Below, in pieces: positions 18,502 to 26,349 of a stretch of 45,461 nucleotides of DNA (positions are counted from its first letter, which is position 1; the number at the start of each line of letters is the position of its first letter). A program made the translations under genes and the position numbers. This DNA comes from an uncultured Rhodospirillales bacterium. GTDB lineage: Bacteria > Pseudomonadota > Alphaproteobacteria > Azospirillales > Azospirillaceae. The DNA is taken from contig CAIXKV010000247.1 in the NCBI GenBank assembly GCA_903920145.1, positions 1-45,461 on the forward strand, written 5' to 3'. The notes below the pieces were generated by a model. The model saw only the letters and a program-made list of their open reading frames with translations, had not been told where the DNA came from and made no database searches.

Positions 18502-20565
18502 TCAATCAATACTAAGGGTGTCAAAATTTCGTTCCCACCAACTCAGACGGCGGGAGTATAGCGTGTAAGTGTCGTTGCCGCTCTTGGACTTTAATCCCGA
18601 TTGCCAGGCTTTATGGATCGCCTGATCGGGCAGTGTGCAGGCGGATACCAGGGTCGCACTGACCAGAGCCGTCGGCAGCCCGGTATCTCTAGCGATGCCG
18701 GGAACCGTGCGCAGCTCGAAGCTGGGATCGGCTAGGCAAGCCAGCACAGCGCGCTCTTGGGCCGAACAAGCTTGGAGCCGTTTGCCCGGAGGATCAATTG
18801 TTTTTGTCCCCAATCCATCCTGAATTTGATCTCTACGAATCAGGTCAGCAAGAATGACCAGTATCAATGCGTTGAGGATGCGGTCTTTAATAGAGATAAA
18901 TGGAACATAGTTCCAAAGAATAGATATGAGCGTATTCAGAATACCGGAGCCCAATTGTTGCTTAACTAAGGCTGGAACGATCTTGCTGGCACGAATTTTG
19001 ATCTGTTTTACCAGAATTTGGTAAGCTTCGATCGACATTCTGGGCCAATCTGGTTGCGGAATTTGCTGATCCAGGGCATTGAACGCCGCTTCCAGTGCCG
19101 AAGATAAAGGAATGATTGGCGTTTCGGTTCCGCTGATTCCGCCTTTACCGGCCTCATCGACGATCGAGTTCGTGGCAGGAAGCGTAAAGTATTTCCGCAG
19201 GAATTGCTGGCAATTGCGCTGACCAAGTTGGAAGTCGTGTTCCCGGAAGCTTTGATCCAAAAATCCGCCAAAACCGCCCAATAGACCGCAGGCAATGTCT
19301 GACGAACTGGGGGCCGAGCTGCCGTCGCGGTGAGGGGCAATCAAGAACCGACTCCGCACGGACGGATCCGCCGCTGCGACCAATTCATCCAACTTGAATC
19401 GGGCTTGCTGAATCAGTGTCGGAATCAGTGCTGTGATGATCGCTGCTAGCCCATTATCCAGAGAATCAACTTGGGGAAAGGCGTAACCTTCAGGGAAAGG
19501 AGCGACCATAATCACCGCATGATCCGCGTCCGTGGCACTTTGGGGCGCGCTGTTCGGATCGCTCTTAATCGCGTACCGGGCTAATTCGAAGGGCTCATTA
19601 TCGATCACGCCACCGTCAACCGCAACAAAACCGAATTGTCCGCCGGGAGGATTCCAATCGGGTGGCCATGACGGATTGATGGAGCCGCCTTTTCCCGTGG
19701 GAGTTGGCCATTTCCGACCATCGTAATTTTGTTGCGTCGCGGTCAGTTTCCGCGCCGCCAAGCCCACCGGGAATGCGCCGGTGGCAAGGGCGCTGTCGCC
19801 CATCTCGCTCCAGGCCGGGCTGGCCTCTCCGAATGTGTTTAAATCCTGAGCCTGAAGCGGAGACGAAGGATCGTCGTCAGCCCATGCGCTTCTAGTCGGG
19901 TTACAACCCAAGCCGGTGACCGCATAATGCTTGCGGTCACCGTGATTCAGCATGCGATAGCTTGTTTTTCCATTTGGAGAATCTGTTTCAAAACTGATGT
20001 CATACTGAATTCCTCGCATATTGGTCACAGTTACGTAAATATGTAGATTTTCAGATAAAAAATCATAGGGTACTAAATCCGGCTTTGGTGAAGGTACCTG
20101 TAGTGCATTCTCGCGAATTTTATTAAGTAGATTAGAATTCAGTATCGATAAAACTTTTTGGCCATTATTAATATCGTCAAGCGATAAGAAGGAAATCTCT
20201 CCTTTGGGAGCGGTCATCCGAACCTGTTCGACCCAAGCCGAATACAATCCGGGTAGCACGCATTCAATTGTTCCGCCGTTGGTGGTAATCTTCCGGGTTG
20301 GCTGCAAACCATGAGCGAGAGCGATGGTTCCCAACACTGCCGTCATGCCACCCGCCGACGCGCCGGTCATGGCCACGATGGGGGCGCTGTGAGCGGTGGG
20401 GGCTGTTGCCCCGGATGCTTCGGCGTCCTTCTTGGCCTTAGCCTTGGCTTTTTCCCAAGCCGCCTGGGCATGGATCAAAAAATCGAACACCCCGGCGGTA
20501 TAAGCTCCCGCCGAAATCGCCCCCGCCATCGTCAAACCGATTCGAAATGTCTGCCCTTCGCTCAT
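18502..20565 (-). CDS. Patatin-like phospholipase domain protein
   Basis: A 687-residue protein with a bacterial patatin-like hydrolase domain in the first ~340 residues. The oxyanion-hole region is GLTMAGAISAGAYTAGVFDFL in sense (residues 10-30), the nucleophile serine is Ser70 in TGASAGGM, and the catalytic aspartate is Asp317 in AVDGGVIDNEP. This is a Ser-Asp dyad acyl hydrolase, probably acting on lipids; the real substrate is unknown. Residues 340-687 form a long extension with hydrophobic stretches around 560-600 and no domain I can name. The ATG at 20565 has AAGGAGAG 6-13 bases upstream, which decides it over in-frame upstream starts. Base composition drops between about 20000 and 20200, unlike the rest of the gene. 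Confidence 0.88.
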   Translation of the reverse strand: MSEGQTFRIGLTMAGAISAGAYTAGVFDFLIHAQAAWEKAKAKAKKDAEASGATAPTAHSAPIVAMTGASAGGMTAVLGTIALAHGLQPTRKITTNGGTIECVLPGLYSAWVEQVRMTAPKGEISFLSLDDINNGQKVLSILNSNLLNKIRENALQVPSPKPDLVPYDFLSENLHIYVTVTNMRGIQYDISFETDSPNGKTSYRMLNHGDRKHYAVTGLGCNPTRSAWADDDPSSPLQAQDLNTFGEASPAWSEMGDSALATGAFPVGLAARKLTATQQNYDGRKWPTPTGKGGSINPSWPPDWNPPGGQFGFVAVDGGVIDNEPFELARYAIKSDPNSAPQSATDADHAVIMVAPFPEGYAFPQVDSLDNGLAAIITALIPTLIQQARFKLDELVAAADPSVRSRFLIAPHRDGSSAPSSSDIACGLLGGFGGFLDQSFREHDFQLGQRNCQQFLRKYFTLPATNSIVDEAGKGGISGTETPIIPLSSALEAAFNALDQQIPQPDWPRMSIEAYQILVKQIKIRASKIVPALVKQQLGSGILNTLISILWNYVPFISIKDRILNALILVILADLIRRDQIQDGLGTKTIDPPGKRLQACSAQERAVLACLADPSFELRTVPGIARDTGLPTALVSATLVSACTLPDQAIHKAWQSGLKSKSGNDTYTLYSRRLSWWERNFDTLSID

Positions 20566-20881
20566 TGCCGTGCTCTCCTTCGGAACCCTGTTGCCGATAG
20601 CTCCGGCTTTGGATCGAGCGGACCCTCTTCCATGGTTGGAAGCTGGCAATGAATCCCCTGATCCGTTCACCAGGATGCTCTCTAAGCCTGAAGAAATTCA
20701 TACGTAGGTATGAATGCCATCGAAGCCTGGGAGATGGTATAACTTTTCATATTAAAGTGCAATTGATCTCTAATGTTACAATATTTTTGATAGTTTCTTT
20801 GTGAGTGAGCATTTAGAAGAATTTTACCATCAGGTTTAGCATACTTTTGTATTCACACTGGCCTCCTGTCGTCAAAAAGAT
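20566..20881. other. Intergenic stretch upstream of the patatin-like gene
   Basis: The 316 bases contain no supported gene. The part next to the patatin start is GC-rich and includes its AAGGAG site. The part from about 20740 to 20880 is strongly AT-rich (TTAAAGTGCAATTGATC, AATATTTTTGATAG) and is the likely promoter region for the leftward patatin gene; no clear -35/-10 pair stands out. It also receives the 3' end of the flavoprotein gene, with no hairpin terminator visible. Confidence 0.5.
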
Positions 20882-22120
20882 TTATTCTGGATTTTGCTCT
20901 AACCACGACAATAATCCTCGTGCGGCGGCAACCCCGGTGCTGAAGGCTGCTTGTAAAAGATAGCCGCCGGTTGGGGCCTCCCAATCAAGCATCTCTCCAG
21001 CGACGAAGACGCCGGGCTTGGTGCGCAGCATGAATTGGCCATCCAACGACTCCACCATGTCGACGCCTCCGGCGGTGGAAATGGCGCGTTCGATAGATCC
21101 GGTCGCAGTCAGTGTCACCGGGAGGCTTTTGATTCGCGCAGCCAGGGCTCCAGGGTGCTGGTCGATGGCGGCGCGGGAGACCTCTCGGATCAGTCCGATG
21201 GCTTCGGGAGATAAGCCGGCAGCCGCGCGCAAGGTGGTGGACAGAGAGCGGCCCTTGCGAGAGATCAGAAGCCGCCGTTCCAACTCTACCGCCGTAAGTC
21301 CCGGCCGTAGGTCTAAGGTGAGGATGGCTTGGCCCGTGGCAGCGATGGTCTCTCGCAAGGGTGCCGAGAGCGCGTAAAGGGCACCGCCTTCCAGGCCTCC
21401 GGCCGTAATCATCAATTCGCCCTGACGGACGGTACCGCCAAAGGATAAAATCACCGGCTTTACGGGCCGGCCTTGGAAACGCTGCCGAAACGAGTCCGAC
21501 CACGGCACCACAAACCCGCAATTGGCAGGACGTAAAGGCAAAATTCCAATATTCTGGGCCGCCAGAATCGGCACCCACAGACCGTCCGAACCCAGGCGCG
21601 GCCATGATGCTCCTCCCAACGCCAACAGCATGGCGTCGGTCGCGATGGCCTGAGAGTGCCCGTCTGGTCCTGCGAACAGGGCAAGCCCGTTTTCGTCCCA
21701 TCCCAACCATCGATGACGAGGCGCCAATATGACGCCAAGCCGGGTCAGACGGTGAAGCCAGGCCCGCAGCAGCGGCGAGGCTTTGAAAGCGCGCGGGAAA
21801 ATCCGGCCACTGGAGCCGACAAAAGTTGGCTGCCCCAGTGATTCGCACCAGCTTTGCAAGGCTGCCGGCGGAAAGGCGGTGATGGCCGGAGTCAGTCGAT
21901 TCGCCCCTGCCCCATAGCGCGTAAGGAATACCTCGAGCGGTTCGCTGTGAGTGAGATTCAATCCTCCTCGCCCGGCCATCAACAGCTTGCGGCCCATGGA
22001 GGGCATCCGGTCGTAAACCGTTACCGCTCGCCCGGCGCTGGCGATCACGTCGGCAGCCATTAATCCAGCAGGACCGCCACCCACGACGACGATGCGGGCA
22101 AGAGAGGGATGGGACGTCAT
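20882..22120 (-). CDS. Flavoprotein of the HI0933/BaiN-like family (TIGR03862 type)
   Basis: A 412-residue FAD-binding protein. The N-terminal Rossmann motif is VVVGGGPAGLMAA (11-23), followed by family blocks GRKLLMAGRGGLNLTHSE, GSSGRIFPRAFKASPLLRAW, and ALGGASWPRLGSDG. A C-terminal FAD contact reads STAGGVDMVESLDGQ...FVAGEMLDWEAPTGGYLLQ. The family are presumed NAD(P)/FAD-dependent oxidoreductases; most members have no proven reaction. It stands alone, transcribed leftward, with the start at an ATG that lacks a clear ribosome-binding site. Confidence 0.9.
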   Translation of the reverse strand: MTSHPSLARIVVVGGGPAGLMAADVIASAGRAVTVYDRMPSMGRKLLMAGRGGLNLTHSEPLEVFLTRYGAGANRLTPAITAFPPAALQSWCESLGQPTFVGSSGRIFPRAFKASPLLRAWLHRLTRLGVILAPRHRWLGWDENGLALFAGPDGHSQAIATDAMLLALGGASWPRLGSDGLWVPILAAQNIGILPLRPANCGFVVPWSDSFRQRFQGRPVKPVILSFGGTVRQGELMITAGGLEGGALYALSAPLRETIAATGQAILTLDLRPGLTAVELERRLLISRKGRSLSTTLRAAAGLSPEAIGLIREVSRAAIDQHPGALAARIKSLPVTLTATGSIERAISTAGGVDMVESLDGQFMLRTKPGVFVAGEMLDWEAPTGGYLLQAAFSTGVAAARGLLSWLEQNPE

Positions 22121-22217
22121 GGAAAAGGTAAATCCTTAAAAAACTTTGACGACGGGCCTGGTCTCGCTGTTCGGGGCCTCGCGCCCTGTTGGAAGGCTTG
22201 GCTCTTCCCGTCCTGTG

Positions 22218-22360
22218 AATACCGGCGACCCCTGACATGACCCGTCGCCGATCTTCGGGCTGCGATGGCGGCCCGCGTCCTCGTGGACAGAAGCCAAGGG
22301 CGCGGACGCGCCCGCCCGGCGGGTCTTTTTTATGGGAACATTAAAGCTCGATGGTATGAT
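22218..22360 (+). repeat. Dispersed repeat copy in the 535-base flavoprotein-sseA spacer
   Basis: The spacer 22121-22655 has no supported gene. This copy reads rightward through GAAGCCAAGGGCGCGGACGC, then CGCCCGGCGG, and ends in GCTCGATGGTATGAT. Its central hairpin is GTCC/GGAC (22277-22280, 22285-22288) where the copy at 23729 has GCGCGC/GCGCGC. GGGCGCG/CGCGCCC forms a second stem, and TCTTTTTTATG follows, so it may also terminate transcription. The rest of the spacer (22361-22655) is GC-rich; only AGGAGGACTCC just before sseA is an obvious signal. Confidence 0.7.
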
Positions 22361-22655
22361 ACGCCAGCCTCATTCGCTGAATGCCCCCGACAAGAGCATT
22401 GATGCCAGATCAAGACCGGGTGTAAGAGGGCCGGCATCGGGAGTCATCGGCCTCTTGTCCGGGTTCGGGGCATCGGTCTATTGTCTTGTCGGCTGCGCTG
22501 CGGCGGCTTGCTCGGATCGCCTTGTTCCGGTCACGGATCGACGATTCTCCGTGTTCCGCGCTTCCGGTCGTTGCCGGGTGCGGCGGGGCTTCGTGCGCCG
22601 CCCATCGTGCCCAAAGAAATCAGGTCGATAAGGACCCTCAGGAGGACTCCACCCG

Positions 22656-23513
22656 ATGCCCCATCCTCGTTCCGACGCTCTGGTCAGCACCGACTGGCTC
22701 GCCAGTCACCTGAATGCGCCCGATGTCAGAGTGGTCGACGGAACCTATTTCCCGGCGGCAACCGGTCGCAATGCCCGCGCCGAATACCAAGCCTGTCACA
22801 TCCCCGGCGCTGTCTTCTTCGATATCGAAGAAATTGCCGATACGGGCTCGGATCTGCCGCATATGCTGCCCCCACCCGAAAAATTCTCCAGCCGGATGCG
22901 TAACTTGGGATTGGGTGATGGTAACCGGATCATCATCTATGACGCCCATGGCCTGATGTCGGCGGCTCGGGTGTGGTGGATGTTGCGGGTGTTCGGCCAT
23001 CACGACGCCGCTGTACTGGATGGTGGCTTGCCCAAGTGGGTCGCTGAAAATCGGCCCGTGGAAGACTTGCCGCCTGTGCCACGCCAGCGTCATTTCAATG
23101 CTACCTACAATCATACATTGGTTCGTGATCTGGATCAGATCCAAAAAAATATTGGAACTCGACATGAGCAACTTTTGGATGCTCGCGCTACCGAAAGATT
23201 CTCGGGCGAAGTCGATGATTCGTGGCCCGATCGTCGTCGTGGCCATATTCCCGGCGCGTTGAACCTGCCTTACACAACCCTGCTGGATCCCGAGACGAAA
23301 ACGATTCTGCCCCTCGAACAGTTGCGTCAGCGTTTCTCAGCGGCTGGGGTTGATCTCAATAAGCCGATTGCCACCACTTGTGGTAGTGGCGTGACCGCTT
23401 GCGTTTTGGCCTTGGGATTGCACTTGGTTGGGGCCGATGACGTTGCCGTTTATGACGGTTCGTGGGCCGAGTGGGGGTTACGTTCCGATCTGCCAGTGGC
23501 GGTCGGGGCCTGA
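22656..23513 (+). CDS. sseA: 3-mercaptopyruvate sulfurtransferase
   Basis: A two-domain rhodanese-fold protein of 285 residues that transfers sulfur from 3-mercaptopyruvate to thiol or cyanide acceptors in the cytoplasm. The N-terminal inactive rhodanese domain (1-140) has VVDGTYFPAATGRNA and IIIYDAHGLMSAARVWWML. The C-terminal active domain ends in the loop TCGSGVTACV with the sulfur-carrying Cys242. The CGSGVTA loop is typical of mercaptopyruvate sulfurtransferases, whereas thiosulfate sulfurtransferases usually have CRKGV(T). An AGGAGG site lies about 10 bases before the ATG. It is a single gene between two repeat-rich spacers. Confidence 0.93.
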   Translation: MPHPRSDALVSTDWLASHLNAPDVRVVDGTYFPAATGRNARAEYQACHIPGAVFFDIEEIADTGSDLPHMLPPPEKFSSRMRNLGLGDGNRIIIYDAHGLMSAARVWWMLRVFGHHDAAVLDGGLPKWVAENRPVEDLPPVPRQRHFNATYNHTLVRDLDQIQKNIGTRHEQLLDARATERFSGEVDDSWPDRRRGHIPGALNLPYTTLLDPETKTILPLEQLRQRFSAAGVDLNKPIATTCGSGVTACVLALGLHLVGADDVAVYDGSWAEWGLRSDLPVAVGA

Positions 23514-23555
23514 TCATATCGGGAAGCTTTGCTCCGTGGGCGCTAGGATGAGGCT

Positions 23556-23655
23556 TTGCGTGGGCTTCGCCCACACCCGCAAAGGGTCAGTTGGCCCTTT
23601 GAACTCTTGATGTTTTCGCTATAACGTCTGAGGTCAAGGAGGCTATGCCTCCTTG
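23556..23655. repeat. Cluster of three small hairpins after sseA
   Basis: In the 324-base spacer 23514-23837 there are GTGGGC/GCCCAC with a TTC loop (23560-23574), AAAGGG/CCCTTT (23581-23600), and CAAGGAGGC/GCCTCCTTG with a TAT loop (23635-23655). They have REP-like character and differ from the dispersed element that begins at 23729. The first two probably serve as the end of the sseA transcript. No gene was found in the spacer. Confidence 0.6.
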
Positions 23656-23728
23656 CGGGTGCGGTGTGGAACTCTGTGAAAGCCCAAAAATAGCACTGTG
23701 GGCTTTGCCCCCTGCCCTCGCCGGGACC

Positions 23729-23813
23729 GATACTAGCGAGTTATAACAATGACACACTGCCGGTATCGGGCCGCAACCGCGACCCCGCGCGCCTATGCGC
23801 GCGAAGCCAAGGG
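23729..23813 (+). repeat. First half of a split dispersed repeat
   Basis: This begins at GATACTAGCGAG and runs through TTATAACAATGACACACTGC, CGGTATCGGGCCGC, the hairpin GCGCGC/GCGCGC (23787-23792, 23797-23802) and GAAGCCAAGGG, where it stops. The remaining half of the same element, in the same orientation, starts at GGACGCGCCC at 24401. The copy at 22218-22360 shows the two halves directly joined by CGC. Confidence 0.75.
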
Positions 23814-23837
23814 AACGGCGCTATCGCACCGGGATTC

Positions 23838-24395
23838 TTGAGCGTTATTGTTACATATCTTGAAATGCGGGCGGTTCCGGCCTTTGTGCCGGGGCCAGCG
23901 CCCGGTGCTAACGCTTTGATTCGTCAGATTACCCCGCCCACTGTCGCCAGTTACCGCTTTCTTTACAACGGAGTTGGTGAGCCTTGGCTGTGGCATGAGC
24001 GCCGCCTGTTTGACGACGAGGCGATTGCCGACCTTCTTCGGGATGATCGGATTGAGTTTCTGGTGCTCAGTCAGGATCGCCGAATCGCGGGTTTTGCCGA
24101 ACTGGATCGGCGCCAACCGTCTCATGTCCATTTGGCCTATTTTGGCCTTTTGCCGGCCTATATTGGTCGTGGGCTTGGCCCCTGGTTACTGGCTCACACC
24201 ATTCGTCAGGCTTGGCGTGGTGATACCCGGTGCGTGGGAGTCAATACTTGCACCTTTGACCACCCGGCCGCTCTTGGCCTTTATCAGCGCATGGGCTTTG
24301 TCATCACGCAGTCGGTGATGCGTCAAGTCCTGGACCCCCGGTTGTCCGGCCTGCTGCCGCTCGACGCAGCGCCGCATATTCCGTTGGCTCAATAG
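23838..24395 (+). CDS. GNAT-family N-acetyltransferase
   Basis: A 185-residue acetyltransferase of the GNAT fold. Acetyl-CoA-binding motif A is visible as VHLAYFGLLPAYIGRGLGPW (about residues 95-114, with the R/Q-x-x-G-x-G/A pattern in YIGRGLG), followed by motif B-like NTCTFDHPAALGLYQRMGF. The acceptor (small molecule or protein) cannot be told. The frame begins at TTG (23838); an ATG at 23865 is the alternative, and neither has a strong ribosome-binding site. The TTG start keeps an N-terminal VTYLEM strand that looks part of the fold. The whole gene lies between the two halves of one dispersed repeat. Confidence 0.85.
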   Translation: MSVIVTYLEMRAVPAFVPGPAPGANALIRQITPPTVASYRFLYNGVGEPWLWHERRLFDDEAIADLLRDDRIEFLVLSQDRRIAGFAELDRRQPSHVHLAYFGLLPAYIGRGLGPWLLAHTIRQAWRGDTRCVGVNTCTFDHPAALGLYQRMGFVITQSVMRQVLDPRLSGLLPLDAAPHIPLAQ

Positions 24396-24400
24396 AAAGT

Positions 24401-24466
24401 GGACGCGCCCACTCGGCGTCTGAGGGCAGCCTTGATGAGTCACCATCAAGGCCCGATGGTATGATT
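24401..24466 (+). repeat. Second half of the split dispersed repeat; overlaps the aapP 3' end
   Basis: This reads GGACGCGCCC, GGCGTCTGAGGGCAGC, the hairpin CCTTGATG/CATCAAGG, and closes with GGCCCGATGGTATGATT. It completes the half ending at 23813. On the minus strand its outer end supplies the last codons and stop of aapP (His-Thr-Ile-Gly-Pro-stop), and the hairpin then lies just after that stop. Confidence 0.75.
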
Positions 24467-25207
24467 CAGAATCTGACTGAGGAACAGCTTTGTTCGCTCT
24501 GATTGAGGGTGCGTGAAGAAATCCGTGGGGGCTGCTCGCTCGATAATTTCGCCCTGATCCATAAACAAAACCCGATCTGCGACGCTTTTAGCGAACCCCA
24601 TTTCGTGAGTGACCACCAACATGGTCATGCCATCCCGCGCCAAGCCGATCATAACCTCAAGAACTTCATTCACCATTTCGGGATCAAGCGCCGAAGTGGG
24701 CTCATCAAACAACATGACCTTGGGCTTCATAGCCAGCGCCCGAGCAATCGCCACCCGCTGCTGTTGTCCGCCAGACAATTGGCTAGGATAGCGGTCGGCG
24801 AAGTCGGCGATTCGCACCCGTTCCAGCAAGGTGCGAGCGGTCGCCTGGGCTTCGGCCAAAGGCTGACGACGCACCCGAATTGGTGCCAGAACACAATTTT
24901 CTAGAACCGTAAGATGTGGAAAAAGATTGAAATGCTGAAAAACCATCCCAATTTCGCGTCGAACAGCATCAATGTGCCGAATATTATTGGTCAGTTCGGT
25001 CCCATCTACTACAATTCGTCCCTGTTGGTGTTCCTCTAGGCGGTTGAGGCAGCGAATCAGGGTCGATTTTCCCGATCCTGATGGCCCACAAATGACGATT
25101 CTCTCGCCTCGACCGACGTCCAAGTCGATTCCACGCAGAACATGACATTCGCCGTACCATTTATGGAGAGCTTCAATGCGAATGATCGGGGCGTCTTGAT
25201 CGATCAT
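24446..25207 (-). CDS. aapP: General L-amino acid ABC transporter, ATP-binding subunit
   Basis: A polar amino-acid family ABC ATPase of 253 residues that powers uptake through AapQM. It has Walker [10 protein letters not shown] (41-49), Q-loop [16 protein letters not shown], signature LSGGQQQR, Walker [14 protein letters not shown] and switch His in VVTHEM. The ATG at 25207 overlaps the aapM stop by 4 bases (ATGA), which is why it is preferred to upstream in-frame starts. It is the last gene of aapJQMP. The family protein normally ends near FLSQIL; here the final residues NHTIGP and stop are read from the dispersed repeat, so the C terminus has been rewritten without harming known motifs. Confidence 0.94.
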   Translation of the reverse strand: MIDQDAPIIRIEALHKWYGECHVLRGIDLDVGRGERIVICGPSGSGKSTLIRCLNRLEEHQQGRIVVDGTELTNNIRHIDAVRREIGMVFQHFNLFPHLTVLENCVLAPIRVRRQPLAEAQATARTLLERVRIADFADRYPSQLSGGQQQRVAIARALAMKPKVMLFDEPTSALDPEMVNEVLEVMIGLARDGMTMLVVTHEMGFAKSVADRVLFMDQGEIIERAAPTDFFTHPQSERTKLFLSQILNHTIGP

Positions 25208-26301
25208 AGAGGCTTCTGGCTGTGCTTGATGTTGGCTTCCAACCATCGACTGTACCTCGCAAAGAAGAAACAGAAGGAAAAATAGATAATTCCAATGAAC
25301 ACATAGGCCTCGCGATAGAAGCCGTGCCAGAACGGATCGCTTAATGAACTCTTCGCAGTCCGCAATAAATCAAATAAACCAATAACTAGCACCAATGAGG
25401 TATCTTTAAAGAGGCCAATAAAAGTATTGACTAGAGGTGGAATTACCAATGACAAAGCTTGAGGTAAAATAATAGCCACCATCTTTTGCCAATATCCGAG
25501 TCCTAGGGCATCGGCTGCCTCTCCTTGTCCTTTGGGAATTGCTTGCAATCCGCCCCGAATGACTTCGGCCAAGTAAGCCGACGCAAAGAGAATGAAGGCA
25601 ACTTGGGCTCGCAACAATTTATCGATGGTGACGCCCGTCGGTAGAAACAGAGGCAGCATCACCGACGCCATAAAAAGCAAGCTGATCAACGGCACCCCGC
25701 GAATCAGTTCGATCCAAGCCACCGACAGCCCGCGCACCAGAGGCAGCGTCGAGCGTCGCCCTAGCGCCAGCAAAATCGATATCGGAAAGGCGACGACCAA
25801 TCCAACCGTTGCCAGCCCCAGAGTCAGCGGCAAGCCACCCCATAGCGAGTCCTCGACCGCCGGCAACCCCAAAACACCCCCGGCCATCAAAACGCCCATG
25901 CCCCCCAGCCCCACCAGCCACAAGGGCGCCAACCAATGACGCCATAATCGGCGATCACAGCTCACGGTCAACAGGACGATAAACACCAGGACCACCAACC
26001 CTGGCCGCCAAAGCTGGTCGTGGGGATAGGTGCCAAACAAGATGAATAGTAATTTCTCGTGAATAAAAGCCCAACAGGCGCCATCGGCGGCTCGGCAGGC
26101 TGCGGCGTCGCCGGACATCACGCTGTCCAAAAAGCCCCAGCGCACCAACGGCGGGAGAATGACAGCCAATCCCCACAGGATCAGCACCGTGAGTAGGGTA
26201 TTGCCCCAACTGTTGAACAAATTGGCGCGGAGCCACCCCAGCGCCCCCGCATCCGGCCCTCTTGGCCGACTCGGCGGCAAGGCGACGGGACGTTCTGTCA
26301 T
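25204..26301 (-). CDS. aapM: General L-amino acid ABC transporter, permease AapM
   Basis: An inner-membrane permease of 365 residues with a long N-terminal part containing several membrane spans, then the HisMQ-type core (about 155-365) starting [19 protein letters not shown]. The coupling EAA loop reads [24 protein letters not shown]. Pairing with AapQ, the large size and the loop between the first spans ([16 protein letters not shown]) fit AapM of rhizobial general amino-acid permeases. The ATG at 26301 has GGAGA 7-11 bases upstream and is preferred to starts at 26319 and 26346. A 48-base gap separates it from aapQ. Confidence 0.92.
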   Translation of the reverse strand: MTERPVALPPSRPRGPDAGALGWLRANLFNSWGNTLLTVLILWGLAVILPPLVRWGFLDSVMSGDAAACRAADGACWAFIHEKLLFILFGTYPHDQLWRPGLVVLVFIVLLTVSCDRRLWRHWLAPLWLVGLGGMGVLMAGGVLGLPAVEDSLWGGLPLTLGLATVGLVVAFPISILLALGRRSTLPLVRGLSVAWIELIRGVPLISLLFMASVMLPLFLPTGVTIDKLLRAQVAFILFASAYLAEVIRGGLQAIPKGQGEAADALGLGYWQKMVAIILPQALSLVIPPLVNTFIGLFKDTSLVLVIGLFDLLRTAKSSLSDPFWHGFYREAYVFIGIIYFSFCFFFARYSRWLEANIKHSQKPL

Positions 26302-26349
26302 CGATTGTCTCCACGACATGCCGACATCCACCACCTCCGCAACCAACTC

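Noticed and set aside
22332-22631. Open frame of 99 codons before sseA
   Set aside because: No ribosome-binding site, begins inside a repeat copy, Arg/Cys-rich product typical of GC-rich non-coding DNA.
22361-22655. Riboswitch upstream of the sulfurtransferase
   Set aside because: Several GC-rich hairpins are possible, but no conserved SAM, SAH or cobalamin core sequence could be recognised.
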